A DNA stretch of 64,000 nt from CAXMST01 sp038206985 (GCA_038206985.1 JBBRAH010000001.1:132091-196090), one strand, 5' to 3'. Shown: positions 39,513 through 48,840, numbered from the stretch's first letter. A program made the numbers and translations. The notes: a model not told the origin generated them from the sequence alone.

Positions 39513-42500
39513 ATGTATCTAGAGCTCCACAGCCATTCGGCTTTCTCGTTCCTCGACGGGGCCTCGCTGCCGGATGAGATGGCCGCTGCCGCGGCTGAGC
39601 TCGGGCACGGGGAGATCGCGCTCACCGACCACGACGGGATCTGGGGCTCGATGGAGTTCGCCCAGGCCTGTCGTGGGCTCGGAGTGCGGGCGATCACAGG
39701 GGTCGAGCTGACGGTCGCAGCGCCCGGGATGCCCCTGCCGGCTGAGCCCTACCGGGGCAACTGCCCACCCGGCTGCTTCCACCTGACCCTGCTGGTCGAG
39801 AACGCGCGCGGCTACCGCAACCTCTGCCGACTGCTGACCATCGCCCACGCCCACACGCGCAACTGGAACATCGCGGCGGAACTGGCCCGCGATCAGGCGC
39901 CTCCTCCCCCCTCCTCCCGCCGCCACGACCTCGTCCACCCCGCGCTGCCCTTCGCCGAGCTGAGCGGTCGTCTCTACAGCGAGGGTCTCGTCTGTCTCTC
40001 CGGCTGCGCCCGCGACGGTGCGGTCGCCGGGCGGCTGGCGCGGGGCGACCGGGCCGGGGCCGAGCGGATCGCGCGGAAGCTGCTGGCGGCCTTCGGTCCC
40101 GACCACTTCCGGATCGAGCTGCAGCGGCCGCTGTGGCGCGGCGACCGGACCCGCAACCGCCGTCTGGCCGAGCTCGCCGAGACCCTCGGTGTGCCGACCG
40201 TCGCGACCGGCAACGCCCACTTCCACCACCGGCGCCGGGCGCCGCTGCAGGACGCGCTCGTCGCCGCCCGCCTGCTCGGCAGCCTGGAGTCCACCGAGCC
40301 CGAGCGGCGCGGCAATGGCGCCGGCTTTTTGACCACCCCCGGGCGAATGGCCGCGCGCTTCGCCGAGCATCCCGAAGCCGTGGCGGAGACGGCGCGGCTG
40401 GCCGAGCGGTTGCGCTTCGATTTGACCCGCGACCTCGGCTACCGCTACCCCGGCTCCGAGGATCCCGACGCCGACCGCAACCTGGCCGAGGCCTGCGCGG
40501 CCCGCTTCGGCGAGCGCTACGACGGTACCCCGGAGAAGGCCGAGGCCGCGCGCCGTCTGCAGGAGGAGCTGCGGGTGATCGCCAAGCTCAACCTCTCGGG
40601 ATTCTTCCTCCTGCACCGTGACCTGCTCGAGCTGGCCCGCGAGGTCGCGGTCGAGGTGCGCGGGCCCTCCGCGGCCCGGGCACTGTTGCCTCCCGGGCGT
40701 GGTCGCGGCTCCTCGGTCAGCTCGGTCGTCTGTTATCTGACCGGCCTCTCACACGTCGATCCGGTCAAGGCCGGGCTCTTCCTCGGGCGCTTCCTCAACG
40801 ACGAGATCACCGAGGCGCCCGACATCGACCTCGACTTCCCCCGCGACGTACGCGAGACACTGATCCCGCGCATCCACGAGCGTTACGGAGCCGAGCGCTC
40901 GGCCCTGGTCGCCGCTTTCCCCACCTACCGCTCGCGCGGCGCGGTCCGCGACCTCGGCGCCGCCCTCGGCCTGCCTCAGGGCGAGATCGAGCGGGTGGCG
41001 CGCTCGGTCGACGTCTACGGCTCGACCGAGATCGAGCGGGATATCAGTGAGGCGATCGGCGAGGCGCGGGCGCGCTCGGATCGCTGGCGGGCGCTGATCG
41101 CCCTCGCCGCCGAGTCGAAGGGCCTGCCCCGCCACGCCTCCCAGCACCCGGGCGGCATGGTGCTCTCCACCCGCCCCCTCATCGACCTCTGCGCGGTGGT
41201 GCCGGCGGCGATGGAGGGCCGGCGGATCGTCCAGTGGGACAAGGATTCCTGCGCCGACGCCGGCTTCCTCAAGATCGACCTGCTCGGCCTGGGGATGCTC
41301 TCCGCAGTCGAGCGCACCGTGGACGAGATCGCCCGGGCCCGGGGCGAGCACGTCGATCTCTCGCGGATCCCGCTCGACGACCCCGAGGTCTACGAGGCGA
41401 TCCAGAAGGCGGAGACGACCGGCGTCTTCCAGATCGAGAGCCGGGCCCAGATGCAGATGCTGCCCCGCTCGCTGCCCGAGAACATCGACGACGTAACCGT
41501 GCAGGTGGCGCTCGTGCGGCCGGGGCCGATCCAGGGTGGCGCCGTCCATCCCTACCTGGAGCGCAAACGGAAGCTGCGCGAGGACCCCGGCTACCGGGTC
41601 CCCTACGAGGATCCGTCGCTGGAGCCGATCCTCTCCGACACCCTCGGCGCGATTGTCTTCCAGGACCAGGTGATCCAGGTGGCGATGGCGCTCTCTGGCT
41701 TCAGCTCCGGCGAAGCCGAGGGACTACGCCGGGCGATGAGCCGCAAGCGCTCCGAGGAGGCGCTCAACTCCTATCGGGAGCGCTTCGTCGAGGGTGCGGT
41801 CTGCCGCGGGGTCACGGTCGAGGTCGCCAACCGTGTCTACGACCAGATCAAGGGCTTCTCCGGCTTCGGTTTCCCCAAGTCGCATGCCGCTGCCTTCGGC
41901 CTGCTCGCCTACCAGTCGACCTGGCTGCGGGTCCACTACGGGCCGGAGCTGCTCTGCGCGCTGCTCAACGAGCAGCCGATGGGCTTCTACCCGCCCGACG
42001 CGCTCGCCCACGAGGCCCAGCGCCGTGGGATCCCGGTGCTCGGCCCCGACGTCAACCGCAGCGAGGTGCTCTGCGTGTGCGAATGGGTGGAGGGCGAAGC
42101 CGGCGAGGAGCGACGGTTGGCAGTCCGCGTCGGGCTCGGCTACGTCTCGGGCCTCGCGACGGCCGACGCCGAGGCGGTGGTCCGGGGACGCGGCGAGGGC
42201 GGCAAATACGCGGACCTGGCCGATCTCGCGACCCGCTCGAGTGCGAGCGCCGACGGCCTGCAGCGCCTCGCCTGGGCCGATACCTGCGCGGGCCTCGGCG
42301 GCTCCCCCGAGGCGCTCGCGGAATCATCCAGCCGCCGTGAGGACCTCTGGCGTCTGGGCGTGGCGCGGGGCGCGAGGCGGCGCGGCGGCCACGAGCAGAT
42401 GTCGCTGCCGCTACCGGTCCCCGAAGCGCCGAAGCTGGCTCCACAGACTGCCTGGGAGCGGGTCACCGCCGACTACGGCTCGACCGGGATCTCGCTCGCT

Positions 42501-42968
42501 CAGCACCCGATGGCCCTGATGCGCCCCGAGCTCGACCCAGCCACCGTGACCAGCGCCGACCTGAAGCGGCTCCCGAACGACTCCCGCCTGGTGATCGCCG
42601 GGATGACTGTGGCTCGCCAGCGACCCGCGACCGCCAACGGGGTCGTCTTCATGCTGTTGGAGGACGAATGGGGCATGACCAATGTCGTCGTTCTGCCCTC
42701 CGTCTACGAGAAGCACCGCCTGCTGGTCCGGACCGCCGGCTTCGTCTCGATCAGCGGCCGGCTGGAGCGCCGCGAGGGCGTGATCAACATCGTCGCCGAG
42801 CGCCTCTTCGCACTCGAGCGCCCCGATCTGCCCCTCGCCGACGTGCGCACGATCGAGCCGGAGACGAGCCGGGAAACCGGCCGTGTGCAGGGAGATTCCG
42901 GGCAACGGATCACGGACCTGGGCGCCGTCCTGCCGGCGGCCCACAGCTTTGGGCGGCGCGGCCGATGA
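39513..42968 (+). CDS. dnaE2: Error-prone DNA polymerase III alpha subunit DnaE2
   Basis: 1151 aa. N-terminal PHP domain (LELHSHSAFSFLDGAS, ALTDHDG), polymerase core with PDIDLDFPRDVRE near residue 436 (catalytic Asp pair), and the FFGFGFPKSHAAAFGLLAYQ region (GFSGFGFPKSHA). The C-terminal OB fold has the NVVVLPSVYE pattern. ATG 39513 has GGAGGT 7 bases upstream; the in-frame extension to 39459 would overlap the small gene and is unlikely. Makes damage-induced, mutagenic repair synthesis with ImuB. No imuA or splB-type gene is adjacent. Confidence 0.93.
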   Translation: MYLELHSHSAFSFLDGASLPDEMAAAAAELGHGEIALTDHDGIWGSMEFAQACRGLGVRAITGVELTVAAPGMPLPAEPYRGNCPPGCFHLTLLVENARGYRNLCRLLTIAHAHTRNWNIAAELARDQAPPPPSSRRHDLVHPALPFAELSGRLYSEGLVCLSGCARDGAVAGRLARGDRAGAERIARKLLAAFGPDHFRIELQRPLWRGDRTRNRRLAELAETLGVPTVATGNAHFHHRRRAPLQDALVAARLLGSLESTEPERRGNGAGFLTTPGRMAARFAEHPEAVAETARLAERLRFDLTRDLGYRYPGSEDPDADRNLAEACAARFGERYDGTPEKAEAARRLQEELRVIAKLNLSGFFLLHRDLLELAREVAVEVRGPSAARALLPPGRGRGSSVSSVVCYLTGLSHVDPVKAGLFLGRFLNDEITEAPDIDLDFPRDVRETLIPRIHERYGAERSALVAAFPTYRSRGAVRDLGAALGLPQGEIERVARSVDVYGSTEIERDISEAIGEARARSDRWRALIALAAESKGLPRHASQHPGGMVLSTRPLIDLCAVVPAAMEGRRIVQWDKDSCADAGFLKIDLLGLGMLSAVERTVDEIARARGEHVDLSRIPLDDPEVYEAIQKAETTGVFQIESRAQMQMLPRSLPENIDDVTVQVALVRPGPIQGGAVHPYLERKRKLREDPGYRVPYEDPSLEPILSDTLGAIVFQDQVIQVAMALSGFSSGEAEGLRRAMSRKRSEEALNSYRERFVEGAVCRGVTVEVANRVYDQIKGFSGFGFPKSHAAAFGLLAYQSTWLRVHYGPELLCALLNEQPMGFYPPDALAHEAQRRGIPVLGPDVNRSEVLCVCEWVEGEAGEERRLAVRVGLGYVSGLATADAEAVVRGRGEGGKYADLADLATRSSASADGLQRLAWADTCAGLGGSPEALAESSSRREDLWRLGVARGARRRGGHEQMSLPLPVPEAPKLAPQTAWERVTADYGSTGISLAQHPMALMRPELDPATVTSADLKRLPNDSRLVIAGMTVARQRPATANGVVFMLLEDEWGMTNVVVLPSVYEKHRLLVRTAGFVSISGRLERREGVINIVAERLFALERPDLPLADVRTIEPETSRETGRVQGDSGQRITDLGAVLPAAHSFGRRGR

Positions 42969-43106
42969 ACCGGTATAACCCGCTCTGGCAAGCCGTTTGC
43001 CGTTGTCCAGAGGTATGTATTGAGCGCTCGAGTGCAAGATTAATTGCAGCGAACACGTGTACGTCCGAAGCCGCCCGTAGCTTCAGCGCCAATGAACGGA
43101 GCCAAA

Positions 43107-43349
43107 ATGAAAATCATTGATCGGATCGCCGACCGGGTCGACCTCGCCATCGACTTCCTGACCCTCGGCCAGTACGGACTCGAGGGCGTCGATACGGCCT
43201 CGGCAAGAGCTTCCACACGCGACGTCGGTTGTGAAGGGGGTGGCCTGCGTCGTTGCGACGAAAGCCACCGGGAGGCCCTTCCGCCGACACCCCGTCGCGG
43301 TGGCTGCAAGGGACGCGGCCGACCGGCCGCGTCCCAGCCTGCGGCGTAG
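43107..43349 (+). CDS. Possible small protein, unknown
   Basis: 80 codons from ATG 43107, with CGGAGC upstream. The first 30 residues form a plausible amphipathic helix (IIDRIADRVDLAIDFLTLGQYGLEG), but the rest is Arg/Gly/Ser-rich and overlaps the hairpin at 43310. Coding status uncertain; it may be only the helix part that is real, ended by an unrecognised mutation. Confidence 0.3.
   Translation: MKIIDRIADRVDLAIDFLTLGQYGLEGVDTASARASTRDVGCEGGGLRRCDESHREALPPTPRRGGCKGRGRPAASQPAA
43310..43335 (+). terminator. Hairpin downstream of dnaE2 region
   Basis: GGGACGCGGCC (43310-43320), loop GACC, GGCCGCGTCCC (43325-43335): perfect 11-bp stem. No U-tract follows, so its role as a terminator for the plus-strand operon is tentative. 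Confidence 0.45.
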
Positions 43350-43567
43350 GCGAGCTTCGGTCCGCTTCAGGCGCAACCGCCTGACTCGGTCGAACCAACC
43401 GCCGGTGGGCGTTACCAAAGGGCGCCTTCGCCTCTTGCCCCTCAAAGCCCGAACGATCGGCATCGGCGGACAGAAACCGGCTGACCAGCGGACTCTGACG
43501 CGTTCTGCTGACCCATACGGTCGGCTATTCGGAACAAAGCGCCAAATTCGTCGGGTTTAGATCGCTC

Positions 43568-43619
43568 GGTGGGAGCGAGAACCGAATCGCGGGGGCCCGA
43601 TTCGCTTCTCGCTCCCACC
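43568..43619 (-). terminator. Long hairpin after the DRDQ-type protein gene
   Basis: Arms 43568-43589 and 43598-43619 pair over 22 bp with one C-C mismatch. It lies 15 bases after the stop of the minus-strand 43634 gene. No U-tract on either side, but position and strength suggest it ends the PAS-EAL operon. Confidence 0.6.
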
Positions 43620-43633
43620 TGCGGATCGCGCCG

Positions 43634-44116
43634 CTATGCCCGCTTTTCGGCGGCTTCGGCGCGCGCCAGGGCCGCCTGCGCGCGCAGGAGCATGGCCTCG
43701 GCACGCGCGCGCGCCGCGCCGGCGCGATCCTTGGCGTCGCTGCGCAGCTGCGACGGGTCCGTGACGTCGGGCTTCTCGGTCTCGGGAAGCCGCTGGACCT
43801 CCTGCTCGACGTCGATCGCCTCCTGGTGCACGTCACGCCCGGTCTGGGAGTGATCGAGCGCCTCCTGCAGGGAGTCCTCCGTCGCCTGTCCCCGGTCGAT
43901 CCGCGCCTGCCGGTCGTCGAATTCGCGCAGCAGGGCGGGCTCGGACGGCTTGTCGCCGGAACGCTCAGCGTCAAGCTGCGCCTGCTCGTTGTCGAGACGC
44001 TGCTGGTCGCGGTCGCCGAGCAGCTGCCCGCGATCGCCGAGCACCTGCTCGAGGTCAACGAGGCTCTGCTCCTGCCCCATCTTGGCCTGCGGCTTGGATT
44101 TTTTGCTCTTGCTCAT
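43634..44116 (-). CDS. Hydrophilic DRDQ-repeat-like protein downstream of EAL gene
   Basis: 160 aa, highly charged, with a repeated pattern of GDRGQ, GDRDQ and QRLDNEQ units in the N-terminal third, a central acidic region, and an Ala/Arg/Glu coiled-coil C-terminus (AAARARAEAMLLRAQAALARAEAAEKRA). Such DRDQ stretches occur in actinobacterial GAF/diguanylate cyclase proteins. ATG 44116 has GAAGGAG upstream and overlaps the EAL gene stop (ATGA). Likely a partner in the same signalling pathway; no enzymatic motif. Confidence 0.7.
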   Translation of the reverse strand: MSKSKKSKPQAKMGQEQSLVDLEQVLGDRGQLLGDRDQQRLDNEQAQLDAERSGDKPSEPALLREFDDRQARIDRGQATEDSLQEALDHSQTGRDVHQEAIDVEQEVQRLPETEKPDVTDPSQLRSDAKDRAGAARARAEAMLLRAQAALARAEAAEKRA

Positions 44117-45639
44117 GCTTTCTCCTTCGTTTTGGAAACAGTTGGCCAAAGCTCTTGAATTGGGATCGGTCGCCCGATCCAGAATCCCTGCGCGTAGTCG
44201 ACCTCCATCTCGCGGAGGAGGTCCAGGGTGGCCTGGTCCTCGACTCCTTCGGCGACGGTCTGGATCCCGAAGTTCCGGGCAACGCCGACGATCGCGCTCA
44301 CCACGTGCCGGTCCGCCTCGTCGTTGACCAGCTCGCGGACGAAGTCGATGTCGATCTTCAGGTAGTCCACCGGCAGGTGCTTGAGGTACGTGAACGAGCC
44401 GAAGCCGACGCCGAAGTCGTCGAGCGCAAATGCGCAACCCAGGCCGCGCAGGCGCTGGGCAAAATGCCTCGCCGCGGCCGTGTCCTCGACGACCGCCGTC
44501 TCGGTGATCTCGAAGATGATGTTCTCGGGAGGCGCTCCACTCTCGATCACCAGGCGCTCGATCGCCTTGATCTGCTCCGGATCGGAGATCGTCTGGCCAG
44601 ACAGGTTGAGCTCCACTCGATGGTCCCTGGCGAGTTCGACGCCGCGCTCGACCACCCAGCGATCGATCAGACCCACCAGCTCGAACCGCTCCGCGGCGGG
44701 CAGGAACTCACATGGCGGAACCAGCGTCGGAGAGCCCAAGCGGTCGATCAACCGGATCAGCAGCTCCGCCTGCTCCACCTCGCCCGAAGCGAGATTGATG
44801 ATCGGCTGCGCGTGGAGGACGAAACGGTCCTGAGCCACCGCGGCGTGGATTCGGTCCGTCCACTCGAGGCGGCTGCGCAGGCCCTCCTCGTGATCCCTGA
44901 GATCGGTTACGTCACGGAGCATCGAGCAGACCCCGTAGATGTCGCCGCCCTCGCTGCGCAACGGGAAGCGCGCCGTCGAGTAGACCCGGTCGCCGCCCGC
45001 GGCAATGACCACCTGTTCCTGCACGACGAGCTCACCGTTGCCGACCACGCGGTCGTGGAACTCGCGATCGACGACGAGCGCATCGGGTGCGAGCACCTCG
45101 TCGTCGCGACGCCCGACCGCCCACCCTGCGTCGAGTCCGAAGCGTCGCTCGAACGCCTCGTTGACGAGCAGGTACCGGTACTTCAGGTCCTGAACGCAGA
45201 CTGCGTCCGGAGTGTTACGGAGGATCGACATGAGCCTCTCCTCGCTTGCCCGTAGAGCCTCGTCGGCAGCCCTTCGACCGGTGATGTCCTGCAGCGACGT
45301 GACGATCGAAGCGGGTCTCCCCTCGGCGTCATGGATGACCTCGGCGCGCGAGTGCACCCAGACGATCGAGCCGTCGCGAGCGATGTAGCGCTTCTCCCGG
45401 TCGAGTCGCTCGGTTTCGCCCGCAACGACCTTGCGCAGCCAAGCCAGATCCGCGGCGACGTCGTCGGGGTGTGTCAGCTCAGGGAAGGACAAGCCCCGGA
45501 GTTGCTCGTGGCTGTATCCGACGAGGTCGCAGTACGCATCGTTGATCCGCAGCCAGGAACCATCGAGGGCGACGACAGACATCCCGTGCGGAGCGTGGTC
45601 GAAGGCCGAGACAAGCAGCCGTTCGGCGTCGATGCTCAT
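44113..45639 (-). CDS. PAS-PAS-EAL cyclic-di-GMP phosphodiesterase
   Basis: 508 aa. PAS domain 1 (about 10-115, with GYSHEQLRGLSFPELTHPDD), PAS domain 2 (about 128-240), and a C-terminal EAL domain (about 250-500). In the EAL domain the first motif is AELLIRL (Glu kept), followed by LNLSGQ, EITETAVVE, and DDFGVGFGSFTYLKHLPVDYLKID. No GGDEF domain is present, so it is probably an active phosphodiesterase under PAS sensory control. ATG 45639 overlaps the stop of a 50-aa gene (ATGA). An upstream extension to 45825 is the antisense/other-frame reading of that gene and is rejected. Confidence 0.9.
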   Translation of the reverse strand: MSIDAERLLVSAFDHAPHGMSVVALDGSWLRINDAYCDLVGYSHEQLRGLSFPELTHPDDVAADLAWLRKVVAGETERLDREKRYIARDGSIVWVHSRAEVIHDAEGRPASIVTSLQDITGRRAADEALRASEERLMSILRNTPDAVCVQDLKYRYLLVNEAFERRFGLDAGWAVGRRDDEVLAPDALVVDREFHDRVVGNGELVVQEQVVIAAGGDRVYSTARFPLRSEGGDIYGVCSMLRDVTDLRDHEEGLRSRLEWTDRIHAAVAQDRFVLHAQPIINLASGEVEQAELLIRLIDRLGSPTLVPPCEFLPAAERFELVGLIDRWVVERGVELARDHRVELNLSGQTISDPEQIKAIERLVIESGAPPENIIFEITETAVVEDTAAARHFAQRLRGLGCAFALDDFGVGFGSFTYLKHLPVDYLKIDIDFVRELVNDEADRHVVSAIVGVARNFGIQTVAEGVEDQATLDLLREMEVDYAQGFWIGRPIPIQELWPTVSKTKEKA

Positions 45640-45788
45640 CGAACCAGGCTGCCCTCGCCGACGAGCAGCATCTCGCCCCGGACGTTGCTCGGCCGCACGA
45701 GGTCCTCGATCAGGTCGTTGACCGACTCGACCCCGAGGAGCACCTCGGGGTCGAATCCTTCGGTCTCGATGGGCGCGCTGATCGGCAT
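45636..45788 (-). CDS. 50-aa protein leading the PAS-EAL operon
   Basis: Fifty residues, acidic: MPISAPIETEGFDPEVLLG at the N-terminus, ending in GEGSLVR. CGGAGGAAC lies ideally before ATG 45788, and the stop overlaps the EAL start (ATGA). These two features and the codon use make it a convincing gene. No domain; it may be a small regulator or partner of the PAS-EAL protein. Confidence 0.65.
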   Translation of the reverse strand: MPISAPIETEGFDPEVLLGVESVNDLIEDLVRPSNVRGEMLLVGEGSLVR

Positions 45789-46055
45789 GTTCCTCCGAAT
45801 GGAATCCTGTGAATTGGGTCCTCAAGCCATCTGGGGGAGCGCCGCTCGAGGCGATTCCGAAGTGCCAGGGATGCAGTAGTGCTTATCGGCACAACTACGC
45901 CAGAGCGTTAGGCCTGGGTCCACGCCCGGACAGCGGCAACGAGAAGGTGATGGAGCATTACCCGATGGCAAGGATCGTCAGCGATATCGTCGACGCCATC
46001 CGCAGGCCGTTCTAGCGCAGCCCTTCCGCCGACGCGGTCGGGATACCATCGCCCT

Positions 46056-48386
46056 GTGGCGGCTGAATCGAGGATCGAGGGAGCCGGGGTGCTGGATGCG
46101 GCACCGCCGGAGTTCGATGCGGCCGACGGCGCCGAGATCGCCGCGAGTTGCTTCGGCTTTCGCGGCAGCTCAACGGGCCTGCCGAGCGAGCGGGACCAGA
46201 ACTTCCTGCTGAGCGCGGAGGATGGCGGCAAGGCGATTCTGAAGATCTCCAACGCCTCCGAGCAGGTCGAGGTCGTCGAGATGGAGATCGCCGCGGCGCT
46301 CCACGCCAAGCGGGTGGACCCGGATCTGCCGATCGCGATGCCTTGGCGCCCGCCGGACGCCGCCGCCTCGGGAGCAGCAGCCCATCACGTCAGCTTCGAG
46401 GGCCCAGGTGGCGACCGGCACCTGATCCGCGTCTACGACTTCATGCCGGGTGCCCCTCTGACCGATCCGCTGAGCCTCGATCACGATGCGCTCTGGGAGT
46501 TCGGGCGGGTTCTGGCGCGACTCGGGAAGGCGCTCCGCGGCTTCTTCCACCCCGCGGCCGGGCGCCCGTTGCTTTGGGACATCCAGCACGCCGCTGAGCT
46601 GCGACCCCTGGCCGTGAAGGTCGCCGACCCCGAGCGCCGCGCCCTGCTCGGCCGCGCCCTGGACGGCTTCGAGGAGCGCGTGCTTCCCCGCTGGCCGCTG
46701 CTCCGCTCGCAGGTGATCCACGGCGACCTCAGTATCGACAACGTGACGCTCGACGGGGAGCAGCGGATAAGCGGCATCATCGACTTCGGGGACATGAGCC
46801 ACACCGCGCTCATGGCCGACATCACCTCGGCCTGGGCCTCGGTGGTCTGGAGCCATCGCGGCGAGAAGCTCTACCGTGCCGCAGCGGCGCTCCTGGACGG
46901 GTACCGCACGGTGACGCCGCTGGAGGAGATCGAGCTCGAGATGCTCGCCGATCTGTTCGCCGCACGGGCCGCCGCGTCCGCCGCGATCTCCGCGGTCCGC
47001 GTCGCCGAGCACCCCGATAACACCTACATCGCGGCTTTTGACACCAACGCCTGGCCGCTGCTGGAGCTGCTCGACGAGCTCGGGCCCGAGGAGGCCGCGC
47101 GGCGCTTCGGCGCCCGCTCATACTCGAGCTCTGCATCGATCGATGAACTACTCGAGCGCCGCGTCCGCAACCTCGGGCCGGCGCTCATGGCCCCCACCTA
47201 CTCGCGGCCGCTGCACCTCGTCCGGGGCGAGGGCGTGTGGATGTCGGACCCCGAAGGCCGACGCTACCTCGACGCCTACAACAACGTTCCCGTGGTGGGG
47301 CACTCGCACCCGCGGGTCCTCGAGGCCCTTGCCCGGCAGGCTCGCACCTTGAATACCAACATGCGCTACCTGCACGAGGCGGTGCTCGAGCTCGCGGAGC
47401 GGGTGGTGGACTCCATGCCCGCGGATTCCGGCCTCGACACGGTGATGTTCGTCAACTCCGGCAGCGAGGCCAACGACCTCGCCTGGCGCATCGCCACCGC
47501 CCACAGTGGCGACACGGGCGGCCTGGCCTCCGACTACGCCTACCACGGAATCAGCTCCGTGATCGCCGACCTCTCCCCGGAGGGCTCGAGTGCACCAATG
47601 CCGGCCAACGTCGATCGCTTCCCGCCGCCCGACGCCGAGGGCAAGCGGCCGGCCGGCGGCTTCGAGGCAGCGCTGCAGCGGCTCGACGATCGCGGAGTGC
47701 GCCTCGCGGCGGTGCTCGTGGACGGCTACTTCACCAGCGACGGGGTCTACCCACCGAGCAGTACCTATCTGGAGGAGATCGTCCGCCTCACCCACGAGGC
47801 CGGAGCGCTCTATGTCGCCGACGAGGTCCAGGCTGGACATGGCCGCAGCGGCGAGCACCTCTGGTCGTTCGCCGCCTCCGGCATCCGACCGGACATCGTG
47901 ACGTTGGGCAAACCAATGGGGAATGGGTATCCGGTCGCAGCGCTCGTGACCCGCAGGGAGATCGTCGAGGGCCTCTCCCACCTGCGCGAGTTCTTCAGCA
48001 CCTTTGGCGGCAACCCGCCCGCCGCTGTGACAGCGCTGACGGTCCTCGATGTGATCGAGGACGAGCAGTTGGTGGCGCGTGCCGCCGAGGTCGGAGCGAT
48101 CCTGCGAGACGGGATCACGGGTCTGGCCCACAGCCATCCCGCGATCGGCGCAGTGCGCGGCTGGGGTCAGATGACCGGGGTGGAGATCGCCACGGGGGAT
48201 GGATCGACCCCCGACCCGGAGCTTGCCGACCGCATCAAAAACGGCCTGCGTGAACAAGGCGTGCTCGTCGGGACCACCGGGCCGGCGGACAACGTGCTGA
48301 AGGTGCGTCCGCCGCTCGTCTTCGGGGCGGGACACGCCGAGATCTTGCTCGCTGCCCTCGGCGCCGTGCTCAGCGAACTCAGCTGA
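46056..48386 (+). CDS. APH-type kinase fused to class III aminotransferase-like phospho-lyase
   Basis: 776 aa with two domains. Residues about 30-330 form an aminoglycoside phosphotransferase/hydroxylysine kinase-like kinase: VIHGDLSIDNV (HGDxxxxN) near 220-230 and GIIDFGDM near 241. Residues about 360-776 are a fold-type I class III aminotransferase with NSGSEANDLAWRIA, ADEVQAGHGR and the PLP Lys619 in TLGKPMGNGYP. Homologous human proteins are the kinase HYKK and the phospho-lyases ETNPPL/PHYKPL, so a one-protein kinase plus PLP phospho-lyase acting on an amino alcohol (ethanolamine or hydroxylysine type) is likely. Confidence 0.85.
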   Translation: MAAESRIEGAGVLDAAPPEFDAADGAEIAASCFGFRGSSTGLPSERDQNFLLSAEDGGKAILKISNASEQVEVVEMEIAAALHAKRVDPDLPIAMPWRPPDAAASGAAAHHVSFEGPGGDRHLIRVYDFMPGAPLTDPLSLDHDALWEFGRVLARLGKALRGFFHPAAGRPLLWDIQHAAELRPLAVKVADPERRALLGRALDGFEERVLPRWPLLRSQVIHGDLSIDNVTLDGEQRISGIIDFGDMSHTALMADITSAWASVVWSHRGEKLYRAAAALLDGYRTVTPLEEIELEMLADLFAARAAASAAISAVRVAEHPDNTYIAAFDTNAWPLLELLDELGPEEAARRFGARSYSSSASIDELLERRVRNLGPALMAPTYSRPLHLVRGEGVWMSDPEGRRYLDAYNNVPVVGHSHPRVLEALARQARTLNTNMRYLHEAVLELAERVVDSMPADSGLDTVMFVNSGSEANDLAWRIATAHSGDTGGLASDYAYHGISSVIADLSPEGSSAPMPANVDRFPPPDAEGKRPAGGFEAALQRLDDRGVRLAAVLVDGYFTSDGVYPPSSTYLEEIVRLTHEAGALYVADEVQAGHGRSGEHLWSFAASGIRPDIVTLGKPMGNGYPVAALVTRREIVEGLSHLREFFSTFGGNPPAAVTALTVLDVIEDEQLVARAAEVGAILRDGITGLAHSHPAIGAVRGWGQMTGVEIATGDGSTPDPELADRIKNGLREQGVLVGTTGPADNVLKVRPPLVFGAGHAEILLAALGAVLSELS

Positions 48387-48439
48387 ACGCTCGGCCGGCG
48401 ATCGCGCCCCCGAGCGGGGACCGATACTCTGAGGCCCCG

Positions 48440-48772
48440 ATGGATCGGGTCATCCCCCTCGAGAGTCTCAGTTTCAGTCCGACTGCCTCGCTGTTCGAGG
48501 GTGGCGAGGATGTCGATGTCTCGATCTTCGTGACCACCTACGCCCAAGGACAGGGCGTCGGGCTTCACCTGCACCCCTACCCGGAGGTCTTCGTCGTCGA
48601 GACCGGTACCGCACTGTTCACAGTCGGTGCTGAGAAGCTGACCGTCGCTGCCGGGAACATCGTCACCGTCCCGGCCGAGACCCCACACGCGTTCGAGGGT
48701 GCGGGCGAGGATCAGCTACGCGTGGTCAGCGTCCATCCGAAGGGTGTAATCGAGCAGACGTTCCTCGGTTAG
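48440..48772 (+). CDS. Small cupin-fold protein
   Basis: 110 aa. Single cupin barrel: GVGLHLHPYPEVFVVETG (HxHx-E) and PAETPHAFEGAG carry the metal-binding His/Glu residues. Could be a small sugar- or amino-acid-metabolism enzyme or a sensor. Follows the kinase/phospho-lyase fusion by about 50 bases in the same direction and may be functionally linked. Confidence 0.82.
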   Translation: MDRVIPLESLSFSPTASLFEGGEDVDVSIFVTTYAQGQGVGLHLHPYPEVFVVETGTALFTVGAEKLTVAAGNIVTVPAETPHAFEGAGEDQLRVVSVHPKGVIEQTFLG

Positions 48773-48825
48773 TCCGGCGGCCATGCGAGCAGCCAAGCAG
48801 CGACAACGCCCGTAAAAGGCGCATG

Positions 48826-48840
48826 ATACATTCTGCGTAT
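48826..48840. promoter_or_regulatory. Possible operator before the P450 gene
   Basis: ATAC-N7-GTAT inverted repeat (48826-48829 and 48837-48840) immediately before and touching the P450 ATG. A TetR-family regulator lies two genes on. Short and imperfect outside the core, so only a suggestion. Confidence 0.25.

Larger units (their letters stand above)
42969..43633. other. Gap after dnaE2 with one weak small frame and two hairpins
   Basis: 665 bases of lower-GC, non-conserved-looking sequence. Contains a possible 80-aa gene (43107-43349), an 11-bp hairpin at 43310 and a long hairpin at 43568. No tRNA or ncRNA is recognised. Confidence 0.5.

Noticed and set aside
39519..40616. 365-codon minus-strand frame in dnaE2
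   Set aside because: Antisense shadow of the polymerase PHP domain.
43050..43065. Second LexA-like site (GAAC-ACGT-GTAC)
   Set aside because: The right half is GTAC, not GTTC, and no SOS gene follows closely.
45809..46015. 68-codon plus-strand frame before the kinase/lyase fusion
   Set aside because: No ribosome binding site or domain; partly overlaps the regulatory region of the minus-strand operon.
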